Below are positions 21,612 to 28,864 of a stretch of DNA of 64,000 nt, in pieces; within the stretch, counting starts at the first letter, position 1; each line of letters starts with the position of its first letter. This stretch comes from Helicobacter sp. MIT 21-1697 (GTDB lineage Bacteria > Campylobacterota > Campylobacteria > Campylobacterales > Helicobacteraceae): contig NZ_JAPHNC010000004.1 of assembly GCF_026241255.1 (NCBI RefSeq), forward strand, positions 62,001-126,000. The letters run 5' to 3'. The position numbers and the translations under genes were made by a program. The notes under the pieces were generated by a model. That model was not told the DNA's origin, made no database searches, and saw only the letters and a program-made list of their open reading frames with translations.

Positions 21612-22634
21612 CTATTTTACAAGTGGCATAAGCTCTTTAGCAATGCGCTCAAGTTCCTCTTTCATCGGGGCACATTGCACGATAAGGAGATTAAGTCCCG
21701 CTTCCTCGTAGGCTTTGATTCTTTGTGCGACTTGCTCGGCTGTGCCGACAAGATTAGAGCGCAAACCACGATTAGAAACGCTATAATCATACTTAGAAAC
21801 TTCCACATCAAGTTGAGAATTGCCTGTGAAATTTTGATAGGAATTTTCATAATCTGCATAATTTTTAATTGTTGTGATTCGCTCTAGCTCTTTTAACGCT
21901 TCTTCCTCTGTATCTCTAATGATGATATAAGTAGCCATTCCAAAGCCTTTAAAGGGGGCTAAACCAGCCTTTTGTTTTCTTGCTTTCATATCAGCGATTT
22001 TTTCTCTTACTTCCTCTATTGTGCCTCCGTGCATTAAATATTTATCTGCAAAGCGCGTAATGGCTTCTCTTCCCCTTTCACTTTCTCCTCCTGCATATAC
22101 AAGTGGCATTTTAGGAGGTTTGGGTTCATTAAATGAATTTTCAAAATGAAAATATTTGCCTTGATGACTAAAGGGACTCTTGCTCCAAAATCCCCTTAAA
22201 ACATCGGTATATTCGTGTGTAAGTGCATATCTATCATCGTGCCCATCAAAACTTATGCCATATTGCCTCGCTTCCTCTGCCCACCACGCTGAAACCATAT
22301 TAATGCTAAATCGTCCTCCGCAAATTTGCGAAATCGTAGCAATTTGCTTTGCTGTGATTGCAACTTGATGATATTGCGGACGCAAGGCTGCGAGAATCTC
22401 AATTTTTTTCGTAACTGCGGCTAAGCCATTTGCAATAGCCCACGCATCAAGCGCAGGAGCTTTTTCGCCTTTAATATCGTTTAAATAAAGTTCAGGCACG
22501 AGCGTAAGCACATAGCCAAGATCTTCGGCGCGCAGTGTCAAGTCTTTGATATACTCCCAAGTGCCTTGTGTGCTATCATTATCAACATTTCTAAGCCAAC
22601 TTCCCCAAACAGGTGTCCAATATCCAAATTCCAT
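21612..22634 (-). CDS. LLM-class flavin monooxygenase, SfnG/SsuD-like
   Basis: 340 residues of the bacterial luciferase-like TIM-barrel family that uses reduced FMN to cleave C-S bonds. The start MEFGYWTPVWGSWLRNVD, the INMVSAWWAEEARQYG block and the MHGGTIEEVREKI segment resemble dimethylsulfone monooxygenase SfnG and alkanesulfonate monooxygenase SsuD. It is the last gene of a three-gene unit after a second flavin monooxygenase and an ATP-grasp enzyme. No flavin reductase or sulfonate ABC transporter lies alongside. A role in organosulfur use under sulfur limitation is inferred from family. Confidence 0.85.
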   Translation of the reverse strand: MEFGYWTPVWGSWLRNVDNDSTQGTWEYIKDLTLRAEDLGYVLTLVPELYLNDIKGEKAPALDAWAIANGLAAVTKKIEILAALRPQYHQVAITAKQIATISQICGGRFSINMVSAWWAEEARQYGISFDGHDDRYALTHEYTDVLRGFWSKSPFSHQGKYFHFENSFNEPKPPKMPLVYAGGESERGREAITRFADKYLMHGGTIEEVREKIADMKARKQKAGLAPFKGFGMATYIIIRDTEEEALKELERITTIKNYADYENSYQNFTGNSQLDVEVSKYDYSVSNRGLRSNLVGTAEQVAQRIKAYEEAGLNLLIVQCAPMKEELERIAKELMPLVK

Positions 22635-22651
22635 AAATGCCTCCTTGAAAT

Positions 22652-23662
22652 TTAATTAACGATTTTTTGCCATTCTGTGTTAAGAAAGGCTACGATTCTA
22701 TCTGCTGCTCTGTGAGGAACTTTAGATTCCACAGATTTGTTGTAGTTCGTATTTGTATTAATATCATACACGACTAATTCACCTTGCGTATTTTCCATAA
22801 ATTCTACGCCCGCAACCTCAATTTTGTGTGTTTGCAAAAATGTTTCAAGCTTTGCAATAAGCGGTGTTTGTGCATTAATGTCCTCTCTGATACTAAATTT
22901 ATCACCACTTACTTCACACATTGCTCCTGCAAGAGCAGGGGTAGAATCTTGTATTTCGCACATTCCACCTGCAAGTTTTGGCAAAGATTCAATATTGCAC
23001 GCATCTGCTGGGCAAAGCTCAAATGAACCTGCACTCGTATCAACGCGCACAGCATAATGAAATTTACCACCAATAAATTCTGCGCGTGTGATAAAAAACT
23101 CTTTACTTTTAATGTATTCTTGCAAAAGTGTAATGCCATCAATGGCTTCCTCAAATGCACTTGAATGCACATATTCCCTAAAAGATTCAAAACTTTCAAA
23201 GAGTTGCACACCAAGCCCCTTGCCTCCTTGATTATGTTTGGAGATAAAGGGAGTTTGCAGTGTTTGTGCTACCTCAAGCAAATTCGTTTTGCCAAAACAC
23301 GCATAGGTTTTTGGCGTTAAGAATCCCGCAGTATTGAGCGCAAGGTATTGTTTGATTTTACTTACTTCAAATTCAAGCACCGATGAGCCATTAATGACAC
23401 GCCTATTATAGGAATGTAGCCATTGCAAAATGGCGCGTCCATATTCTTTGGCGTATTTGTGTTCTCGTGTGTGGCAAGATGCACTAAGTCGCGACCAAAA
23501 CACGCCTTGAGGAGGCTCTTTGTCAAGGGAAATAGCACCTTCTGTGAGAATAATCTCTTGAAATGGCACTTTTGCGCGTTCAAAGGCTTCTCTAAAGGGT
23601 GGAATCCACTCTGGATTCTCGTGGATAATAAAAATACCATTGTGTAACTGATTATACAACAT
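22652..23662 (-). CDS. RimK-like ATP-grasp enzyme
   Basis: 336 residues. It shows an ATP-grasp fold: KTYACFGKTNLLEVA, then TPFISKHNQGGKGLGVQLF (ATP-binding Lys and Gly-rich loop, near residues 140-158), LLQEYIKSKEFFITRAEFI, and the metal-binding end GVEFMENTQGELVVYDINT with NTNYN. Such enzymes ligate a carboxylate to an amine or thiol through an acyl phosphate. Between the conserved blocks is a tandem near-duplicate (LAGGMCE and LAGAMCE, near residues 235-255). It sits between two flavin monooxygenase genes, overlapping the upstream one by 1 bp (TAATG). The substrate is unknown. Confidence 0.85.
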   Translation of the reverse strand: MLYNQLHNGIFIIHENPEWIPPFREAFERAKVPFQEIILTEGAISLDKEPPQGVFWSRLSASCHTREHKYAKEYGRAILQWLHSYNRRVINGSSVLEFEVSKIKQYLALNTAGFLTPKTYACFGKTNLLEVAQTLQTPFISKHNQGGKGLGVQLFESFESFREYVHSSAFEEAIDGITLLQEYIKSKEFFITRAEFIGGKFHYAVRVDTSAGSFELCPADACNIESLPKLAGGMCEIQDSTPALAGAMCEVSGDKFSIREDINAQTPLIAKLETFLQTHKIEVAGVEFMENTQGELVVYDINTNTNYNKSVESKVPHRAADRIVAFLNTEWQKIVN

Positions 23663-25104
23663 TACTTATTCTCCTTTGTTCTGCCTGTGTTATCATAATC
23701 GTTGATAGTTGATTTTTCGCCCCCTACTCTGTATTTTGAAGCGATATGTTCATCGCCAAGTCTATCGCCTTTGCCAAAGAGTTTATGGCGCAAACTCCCT
23801 TGCGTGTAAGATTCTTTATACACTCCTCGTTTTTGGAGTTCAGGGACGATAAACTCTACTACATCTTCAAAAGTGCCCGGTGTAGTAGCATACGCGAGAT
23901 TGAATCCATCAGCGTCAGAATATGCGATAAAATCTTGCAGAATGTCAGCTACTTTTTGTGGGCTTCCAACGAATTTTGGTCCTTGACAGCCTATGCCTGT
24001 AAGCTCAATCAAATCTCTTAGTGTCCAAACTCGCCCATCATCTGTGGTAGAGTTGCTCAAAGCCTCCACTTGTGCAACTATGGCATTTGATTGGATATTG
24101 CTTAATGGGTCATCAAGCTTGTATCTGGATAAATCTACACCGAGCCAACCTGAATTGATGACAAGTGAGCCTTCAACACTTGCATAAGAAAGCAAATCTT
24201 TATATTTGGCTTGAGCAAGATTCTCATTTGCATCAGTGATGATTGTAGCAAGCACATAGATTTTTGCGCTATATGGGTCGCGTCTAGCTTTGATAAGCGC
24301 ATCACGCACTTGTTTAACTGCGATTTTAGCATATTCTTTAGTAGGAGGTGCAATGAAAATTGCTTCTGCGTGTGTAGCGGCAAACTCTCTCCCACGAGCG
24401 GAATTTCCTGCTTGAAAGAGCACAGGGGTGCGTTGAATGCTTGGCTCACAGATGTGGATTCCGGGCACATCAAAATATTTGCCGTGATGTCCTATGTGGT
24501 GAATCTTCGCAGGATTTGCAAAATCACCACTTGCCTTATCTAAAATCACCGCGTCATCTTCCCAACTTCCCTCTAAAAGTTTATAAATGACTTCCATATA
24601 CTCATCAGCTATGTTATAACGCTCATCGTGAGGCGATTCACTTGAGCCCATATTTTTATTTGCACTTGGGAGATAGCCTGTAACGATATTCCAACCTACG
24701 CGTCCTTTGGTAAGATGATCAAGCGTGCTAAGGCGGCGTGCAAAAGGAAAAGGGTGCTCAAAAGGCACACCTGCAGTTACACCAAAACCTAAATGCTGCG
24801 TAACTGCTGCGCCAATTACAGCAAGTTGTGTAGGGTCATTCACAGGCACTTGTAAAGCAGTTTTGAGCGCACCTAAATCATTGCCACCATAAATATCATA
24901 TACCCCGATGACATCAGCGATAAAAATTGCATCAAATAACCCTTTTTCTGCCACTTTTGCAATATTTTGCCAATACTCAATATCTTTATATCGTAGTGCT
25001 TGGTCTTTGGGATAGCGCCATAACCCCGGACTAAGATGAGAAATACAATTCATTTCAAAAGCGTTAAAATGAATGGGTTTTGCCTCTTTCATTGATGCCT
25101 CCAT
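23662..25104 (-). CDS. NtaA/SnaA/DszA-family flavin monooxygenase
   Basis: 480 residues, a full-length member of the larger two-component FMNH2-dependent monooxygenase family (nitrilotriacetate, dibenzothiophene sulfone, and the B. subtilis YtnJ type). Conserved blocks are HLSPGLWRYP, FDAIFIADVIGVYD, GFGVTAGVPFEHPFPFARR, LDHLTKGRVGWNIVTGYL, HDERYNIADEYMEV, TPVLFQAGNSARGREFAA and the C-terminal YKESYTQGSLRHKLFG. First gene of the three-gene unit. Family members oxidise chelators or organosulfur compounds, so scavenging of a sulfur compound is likely but unproven. Confidence 0.88.
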   Translation of the reverse strand: MEASMKEAKPIHFNAFEMNCISHLSPGLWRYPKDQALRYKDIEYWQNIAKVAEKGLFDAIFIADVIGVYDIYGGNDLGALKTALQVPVNDPTQLAVIGAAVTQHLGFGVTAGVPFEHPFPFARRLSTLDHLTKGRVGWNIVTGYLPSANKNMGSSESPHDERYNIADEYMEVIYKLLEGSWEDDAVILDKASGDFANPAKIHHIGHHGKYFDVPGIHICEPSIQRTPVLFQAGNSARGREFAATHAEAIFIAPPTKEYAKIAVKQVRDALIKARRDPYSAKIYVLATIITDANENLAQAKYKDLLSYASVEGSLVINSGWLGVDLSRYKLDDPLSNIQSNAIVAQVEALSNSTTDDGRVWTLRDLIELTGIGCQGPKFVGSPQKVADILQDFIAYSDADGFNLAYATTPGTFEDVVEFIVPELQKRGVYKESYTQGSLRHKLFGKGDRLGDEHIASKYRVGGEKSTINDYDNTGRTKENK

Positions 25105-25413
25105 TTTTTAGATTTGGTTAAGCTGGTTTCAACTTATGAAGTGTATGATACTCACATTTTTTTAAAAATACAATATGTAATTATAAAAATTTGTAAATTA
25201 GTGCTACTTTTTTACTCATATTTCAAATATTTTTAGAATCTGTGGAGCAAATAAAAAGTAAAATATATTTAAAGGAATAGATAGTATTGAAATATTAATC
25301 AAATGTTGCATAATGATTTGTGGCTAAAAGTAATGAAAGAGGGTGCTAGGTTAAAGTGATTGTGTTGGGAGAGAATCTTTAAAGATTAAAGATTCTCAAA
25401 AGTGTTGAGGTGC
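25105..25413. other. Non-coding gap with one strong hairpin
   Basis: About 310 bp upstream of the flavin monooxygenase unit and downstream of the small exported protein. It is AT-rich and holds the promoter of the monooxygenase unit somewhere in 25110-25260. No ORF with a ribosome site was found. The only clear structure is the inverted repeat at 25371-25397. Confidence 0.6.
25371..25397 (-). terminator. 12-bp perfect hairpin after the small exported protein
   Basis: GAGAATCTTTAA, loop AGA, TTAAAGATTCTC: 12 paired bases, 16 bp beyond the stop of the gene at 25414-25677. No T-run follows on the minus strand, so intrinsic termination may be weak; it could also be a 3'-end stabiliser. Confidence 0.5.
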
Positions 25414-25677
25414 TTATTTTTTAAGTAAGCCACCAGCCATACTTGCTGCTCCACCTGTTTTTGCATCAGCTTTATCCATTAGCTCTTTTTGCTTTTTGTC
25501 AGCTTCAGCTTTTGCCGCATCTACTGCCTCTTTTTTCTTTGATTCAGCTATGTCTTTTGCGCTTTTTCCGCTTGCTAGGTCAGAAGCTGCACCAACAGCA
25601 CTTCCTTTAATATCAAAAGCACTAGCCACAGAGGCACTAAAGATGATTCCCATTGCTATAATGAATAGTTTTTTCAT
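25414..25677 (-). CDS. Small Ala/Lys-rich exported protein
   Basis: 87 residues. A clean signal peptide, MKKLFIIAMGIIFSASVASA, has a cleavage site after ASA near residue 20. The mature part (about 67 residues) is helical and rich in Ala, Lys, Asp and Gly (GAASDLASGKSAKDIAESKK; KAEADKKQKELMDKADAK), ending GGLLKK. It lacks cysteine. A CGAAAGGAC ribosome site precedes the ATG. It looks like a small abundant periplasmic protein; I recognise no named family. Confidence 0.7.
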   Translation of the reverse strand: MKKLFIIAMGIIFSASVASAFDIKGSAVGAASDLASGKSAKDIAESKKKEAVDAAKAEADKKQKELMDKADAKTGGAASMAGGLLKK

Positions 25678-25849
25678 AATAGTCCTTTCGTGTTAAAATC
25701 AGTAGGATAGCCTACAAACTCATTCTATAAGCGCAAAGAAAACAAATAGCAACAAGAAAATTTATTATCAAATATAATATTTTGGCTACACACTTGGATT
25801 TAGGTAAGAATTGTTAGTGTGGGATTCTGTAAGGGGAAATCACTCACTT

Positions 25850-25871
25850 AAAGGCGGGGCTTTCACCCCAC
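25850..25871 (-). terminator. Terminator of the candidate toxin mRNA
   Basis: On the minus strand a GGGG-TGAAAG-CCCC stem, extended by a G-U and a G-C pair, is followed by CTTT. It lies just after the 29-residue toxin ORF, giving an mRNA of about 160 nt from the promoter at 26017-26022. Confidence 0.5.
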
Positions 25872-25874
25872 ACC

Positions 25875-25964
25875 CTAGTGTTTGATATTAACTTCAAATT
25901 TAAACCCAAAGAGTCTAAATTTTAGGTATAATTCAAATCTAAGGCGTTCGCTATGATTTTTCAT
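25875..25964 (-). CDS. Candidate type I toxin peptide, 29 residues
   Basis: A 29-residue basic, hydrophobic, aromatic peptide starting MKNHSERLRF, with LKFRLFGFKF in the middle and ending NIKH. Its ribosome site is AAAAGG, 7 nt before the ATG. The start codon lies in a 5-bp stem (TATGA with TCATA). A TATAAT at 26022-26017 predicts an mRNA beginning at the edge of a GC-rich hairpin (25988-26010). A convergent TATAAT inside the ORF predicts an antisense RNA over the start codon and ribosome site. This is the architecture of the AapA/IsoA type I toxin-antitoxin loci of H. pylori. The sequence is not obviously AapA1, so family membership is inferred from layout. Confidence 0.65.
   Translation of the reverse strand: MKNHSERLRFELYLKFRLFGFKFEVNIKH
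25927..25932 (+). promoter_or_regulatory. -10 box of the antisense antitoxin RNA
   Basis: TATAAT within the toxin ORF but pointing the opposite way. It predicts a transcript starting near 25940. Confidence 0.6.
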
Positions 25965-26010
25965 AACAAAGCCTTTTAAGTGGTTTAGCCCCTAACCGCA
26001 AGGTAGGGGC
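25940..26010 (+). ncRNA. Candidate antisense antitoxin RNA, about 70 nt
   Basis: Predicted from the plus-strand TATAAT at 25927 and the hairpin 25988-26010. It would fold into a 5' stem-loop (AAGGC with GCCTT, enclosing TATGA-TTTT-TCATA) and a 3' stem-loop (GCCCCTA, bulged A, CC, loop GCAA, GG, TAGGGGC). It is fully complementary to the 5' untranslated region and first third of the toxin mRNA, covering its ribosome site and ATG. In IsoA-type systems such a pairing blocks translation and brings RNase III cleavage. The 3' end lacks a T-run, so its exact end is uncertain. Confidence 0.55.
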
Positions 26011-26016
26011 ATTGTA

Positions 26017-26022
26017 ATTATA
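26017..26022 (-). promoter_or_regulatory. -10 box of the toxin mRNA
   Basis: TGCTATAAT on the minus strand, an extended -10. The expected start is near 26010, so the mRNA would begin directly with a 5' hairpin, as in AapA mRNAs. Confidence 0.6.
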
Positions 26023-26034
26023 GCATATTTTCTA

Positions 26035-26190
26035 CTACCTACCACGCCCTAAATCACGCTTTCTTGGCTCATTTTTTATTTTCTCTATTGCTTCAAGGCT
26101 TTTTTCTTGCATTCGTTCTAAGGGTGTTTGTGGTGCTTTTTCTTGTGCTATTGCATTGTTGTAGGGCATTGGAGCGTAAGAGTAAGCCAT
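26035..26190 (-). CDS. Possible 51-residue ORF overlapping the 3' end of cutA
   Basis: An ATG inside the end of cutA, in another frame, opens 51 codons ending in LGRGR. The part beyond cutA (PLERMQEKSLEAIEKIKNEP) reads like real protein: charged, helical, without rare codon runs. No good ribosome site is seen, though translational coupling to cutA is possible. A shorter start at the internal Met of APMPYNN is an alternative. I recognise no family. It could be a true small gene or the decayed end of a longer one. Confidence 0.35.
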   Translation of the reverse strand: MAYSYAPMPYNNAIAQEKAPQTPLERMQEKSLEAIEKIKNEPRKRDLGRGR

Positions 26191-26480
26191 TTTTCATAAG
26201 AGGGTTGTGCTTTGGCTTCAACAGCAATGATTTGGGGAATTTCATAGCTGTGATGGGCAAGTATCATCTTTTCAATTTTCTTATAATGCGTAGGCAATGT
26301 TTTCAGAATAAGGAGATATTCGTTTTCTTTACATATTGTATCCTTACCCTTTTTTTGCCATATATAACTGCTTTTTATTTTGTGCCTTTGCACACACGCG
26401 ATGAGGCGAGATTGTAAAAAGAGCCGCGTAAGGCTTTTGGCTTCTTTTTTACTTGAAGTGGTTGTGTAAATAATAAGCAT
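26148..26480 (-). CDS. cutA: Divalent-cation tolerance protein CutA
   Basis: 110 residues, normal for this trimeric ferredoxin-like protein, which is linked to copper tolerance although its true role is debated. The start MLIIYTTTSSKKEAKSL, ACVQRHKIKSSYIW in place of the usual ACVN..I.S.Y.W, ENEYLLILKT and HSYEIPQIIAVEA are family blocks. The last ten residues overlap another possible ORF. AAGGAG precedes the start. Confidence 0.93.
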   Translation of the reverse strand: MLIIYTTTSSKKEAKSLTRLFLQSRLIACVQRHKIKSSYIWQKKGKDTICKENEYLLILKTLPTHYKKIEKMILAHHSYEIPQIIAVEAKAQPSYEKWLTLTLQCPTTMQ

Positions 26481-26605
26481 AAAAACTCCTTATAGAATCA
26501 AAATGAAGATAATTATATGCTTATTGAAGTTAAAGTTAGCCCATATTTTGGACTATTATATATTAATAGCTATACTTTGGGTTTTATTTATTTCAAGGAG
26601 TGTTT

Positions 26606-27580
26606 ATGCTAATAAAGAAAAATTTAGGTTTGGTGCTAATATGTTGTCTTGCTGGAAATATAGCTTCTGCAAGCGAAGAGAAAAAACTAAGTGATGCGCA
26701 AAGTATCGCAGATGTTTTTTATCGTTTAAATGGCAATGCGGTAAAACCTAAACAAAAAATCAATCATACAAAAGGTTTTTGCGCAAGTGGCGAGTTTATC
26801 CCAACAAAAGACATCACTTCTAGTATTGATGTTCCTTTGCTTTTTCAAGAATCAATTCCTGTGGAGATTCGCTATTCATTGGGAGGTGCTCAACAAGATG
26901 ACAAAAGCAAGCCTAGGGGAATGGCACTCAAGTTTCAAGGAGATAAAGATACTTGGACAATGGTAATGCTTAATAGCGAAATCAATTTTGCCAAGAATCC
27001 TCAAGAGTTTGAGCAATTTTTTGCAATGAGAATCCCCCAAGAGAATGGGAAGCAAGATATAGAGAAAATCAAAAGACTTACGCAAAAAGTAAGCTCTTAT
27101 AGGAATTTTGAGGCGTATATGAAAAATGTAGGTATATCAAGCTTAGAACACACAGGCTTTTATAGTATTCATACATTTTGGTTTCAAGCACCGCATAAAA
27201 AATCCACGATTGCAGCGCGGTGGAAATTTGTCCCAAAAGATGGGATAGAATATTTAAGTGAGCAGGAACTCTCAAAGTTGGGTAAAGACTTTTTGCTTTC
27301 TTCTTTTAAATCTTATACAAAAAATAAACCAATAGAATATGATATGTATCTCATCTATCCGAACAAACAAGATGCCACAAATGATACAACTGCACTTTGG
27401 AAAGGAGCGCATAAGGAAACATTAGTGGGCACACTCAAAGTGCAAAAATATAGCGGCACGAAGTGTAATGCAGAAGTGTATTTTCCATCAGACTTACCCA
27501 CAGGGGTGCAACCGCCAAAAGACCCGCTATTTGATACGCGAAATGCTACCTATGCCATTACTTTTGGCAAAAGGCAATAG
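26606..27580 (+). CDS. Periplasmic catalase-like protein
   Basis: 324 residues from the ATG at 26606, 5 nt after AAGGAG; an upstream in-frame GTG would overlap that site. A signal peptide (about 20 residues, ...GNIASA|SEE) exports it. It is a minimal catalase core: the distal His region NHTKGFCASGEF near 51, RYSLGGAQQDDKSKPRGMALKF, WTMVMLNSEINFAKNPQEF, and the C-terminal DPLFDTRNATYAI, which fits the proximal Arg-x3-Tyr haem ligand. H. pylori has a similar catalase-like protein (HP0485). Probably a haem peroxidase rather than a true catalase, since the family lacks the C-terminal domains. Confidence 0.85.
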   Translation: MLIKKNLGLVLICCLAGNIASASEEKKLSDAQSIADVFYRLNGNAVKPKQKINHTKGFCASGEFIPTKDITSSIDVPLLFQESIPVEIRYSLGGAQQDDKSKPRGMALKFQGDKDTWTMVMLNSEINFAKNPQEFEQFFAMRIPQENGKQDIEKIKRLTQKVSSYRNFEAYMKNVGISSLEHTGFYSIHTFWFQAPHKKSTIAARWKFVPKDGIEYLSEQELSKLGKDFLLSSFKSYTKNKPIEYDMYLIYPNKQDATNDTTALWKGAHKETLVGTLKVQKYSGTKCNAEVYFPSDLPTGVQPPKDPLFDTRNATYAITFGKRQ

Positions 27581-27651
27581 ATTCTACAATAAGGCTATGT
27601 GAGAATACCTAAGAGAGTACTTTGGTTTTAGAGTTAAAGTGATTTAAGATT

Positions 27652-28740
27652 CTATAACCACTTGGGATTTGCAGTAAAGCTCACAGAAAGCCATATTTTA
27701 TAGCTTGGAATCTCAAGGGCTTTTTCAATACGCTCACGAATGCAATCAAATTCTTTCATAGTCGTGGGCTTAAAATTTTCGTGTGTCAGAATATTGACTT
27801 CTACCATATAAAATCGCCCTGATTTTGCCGTATGCGTGTCATAGTCGCTAAAACCAAATTCCTCGCTTAAATGTTCCATAATCTGCGTGATTTTTTCATC
27901 AATTTCAGCTGGGGCTACCATAATCAAATCTTTGAAGTTTGCAATAGCTATGCGAATAGGTGATATACAAAGGAGCAAGGAAAGCACAGCTAAAAGTGCT
28001 GGGTCAATATAGTATGAAAGAGTGCTTATAGAATCTGTAAGGGTATCGCTCATATCGCCCAAATATGGCAACATATAAATCACACCAAAAGCCAACAATG
28101 TGCCTAAATACAGCACACAATCAATTTTCCATTCTGTATTATCTACTTGAATCAAATCAGATTCTAACACTTTTGCATACAGCGAGGTATAGGCAAACAA
28201 AGCCGCACAAAATATAAACGCACACGCACTATATATCGCTGCACCGCCAAGTTCTACTTCATAGCCACCATTAATGATACTTTGCAACGCATTGATAAAG
28301 GCATATATGCAAATAAAAACAAGCACGAGAGATTTAAAGAGATTGACCATTGGCTCAAAACGCACATAGCCATATTGGAAAATATCATCATCTTCTTTAT
28401 AGATATAACGCGAAGTTACCACACTAAGCGCACCTAAGCCTACGCTAATAAGCGCAACAAAACCATCAAAAATCACTGCCATAGATTTGACTAAAATCCC
28501 AAAACTTATGCCAAAAATGGCTAGAGCAAGCGCACCAAACATTGAAGCTTTCAGCACGAATTGTTCTTTTTGTGCAGCCTTGAAGGTATCTTGGAGTGAA
28601 TCTTTAAGATTTTTAAGCGATGAACGCGAGGTGGATTCTCTTTTAGGCAGGGATTGTGCAGATTTTGGAGTAAAACGCAATTTATGATTGCGCACACTTG
28701 TGCCATAGTTGATGTGATGCGAATCTTTATTGTATGGCAT
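27652..28740 (-). CDS. Cation diffusion facilitator family transporter
   Basis: Inner-membrane metal-proton antiporter of the CDF family, 362 residues. After a polar N-terminus of about 60 residues come roughly six membrane helices: ASMFGALALAIFGISFGILV; VIFDGFVALISVGLGALSVV; NLFKSLVLVFICIYAF; AIYSACAFIFCAALFAY; LYLGTLLAFGVIYML; LLAVLSLLLCISPIRIA. A cytoplasmic C-terminal domain follows. The first metal site shows D in VIFDGF, and the second-helix D in VDNTEWKID replaces the usual HxxxD, so metal choice is unusual. The substrate is unknown. It sits alone and diverges from argG. Confidence 0.82.
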   Translation of the reverse strand: MPYNKDSHHINYGTSVRNHKLRFTPKSAQSLPKRESTSRSSLKNLKDSLQDTFKAAQKEQFVLKASMFGALALAIFGISFGILVKSMAVIFDGFVALISVGLGALSVVTSRYIYKEDDDIFQYGYVRFEPMVNLFKSLVLVFICIYAFINALQSIINGGYEVELGGAAIYSACAFIFCAALFAYTSLYAKVLESDLIQVDNTEWKIDCVLYLGTLLAFGVIYMLPYLGDMSDTLTDSISTLSYYIDPALLAVLSLLLCISPIRIAIANFKDLIMVAPAEIDEKITQIMEHLSEEFGFSDYDTHTAKSGRFYMVEVNILTHENFKPTTMKEFDCIRERIEKALEIPSYKIWLSVSFTANPKWL

Positions 28741-28822
28741 TTGCGTGATAATCCCCTTTACTCATAGTAATTGTGAATAAAAACACAATCATAACAAAAT
28801 ATTGCATATATAGCATCTTTAG

Positions 28823-28847
28823 TATAGAATACGAGCTTTATTCTATA
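28823..28847. repeat. 8-bp inverted repeat in the argG promoter region
   Basis: TATAGAAT, nine bases, ATTCTATA, ending 17 bp before the argG start codon. Its arms resemble -10 sequence, so it may be an operator lying over the promoter. The regulator is unknown; it does not match a canonical ARG box. Confidence 0.4.
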
Positions 28848-28864
28848 ACATTATGGAGCAAAGT

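Noticed and set aside
25940-26010. Possible tracrRNA of a type II-C CRISPR system
   Set aside because: The hairpins look superficially similar, but no repeat array, cas9 or matching anti-repeat exists in the window, and the opposite strand has a complete small ORF with its own ribosome site and promoter.
26064-26417. 117-residue plus-strand ORF
   Set aside because: It lies opposite cutA, which has clear family motifs; the plus-strand protein is Phe/Leu-rich antisense sequence without a ribosome site.
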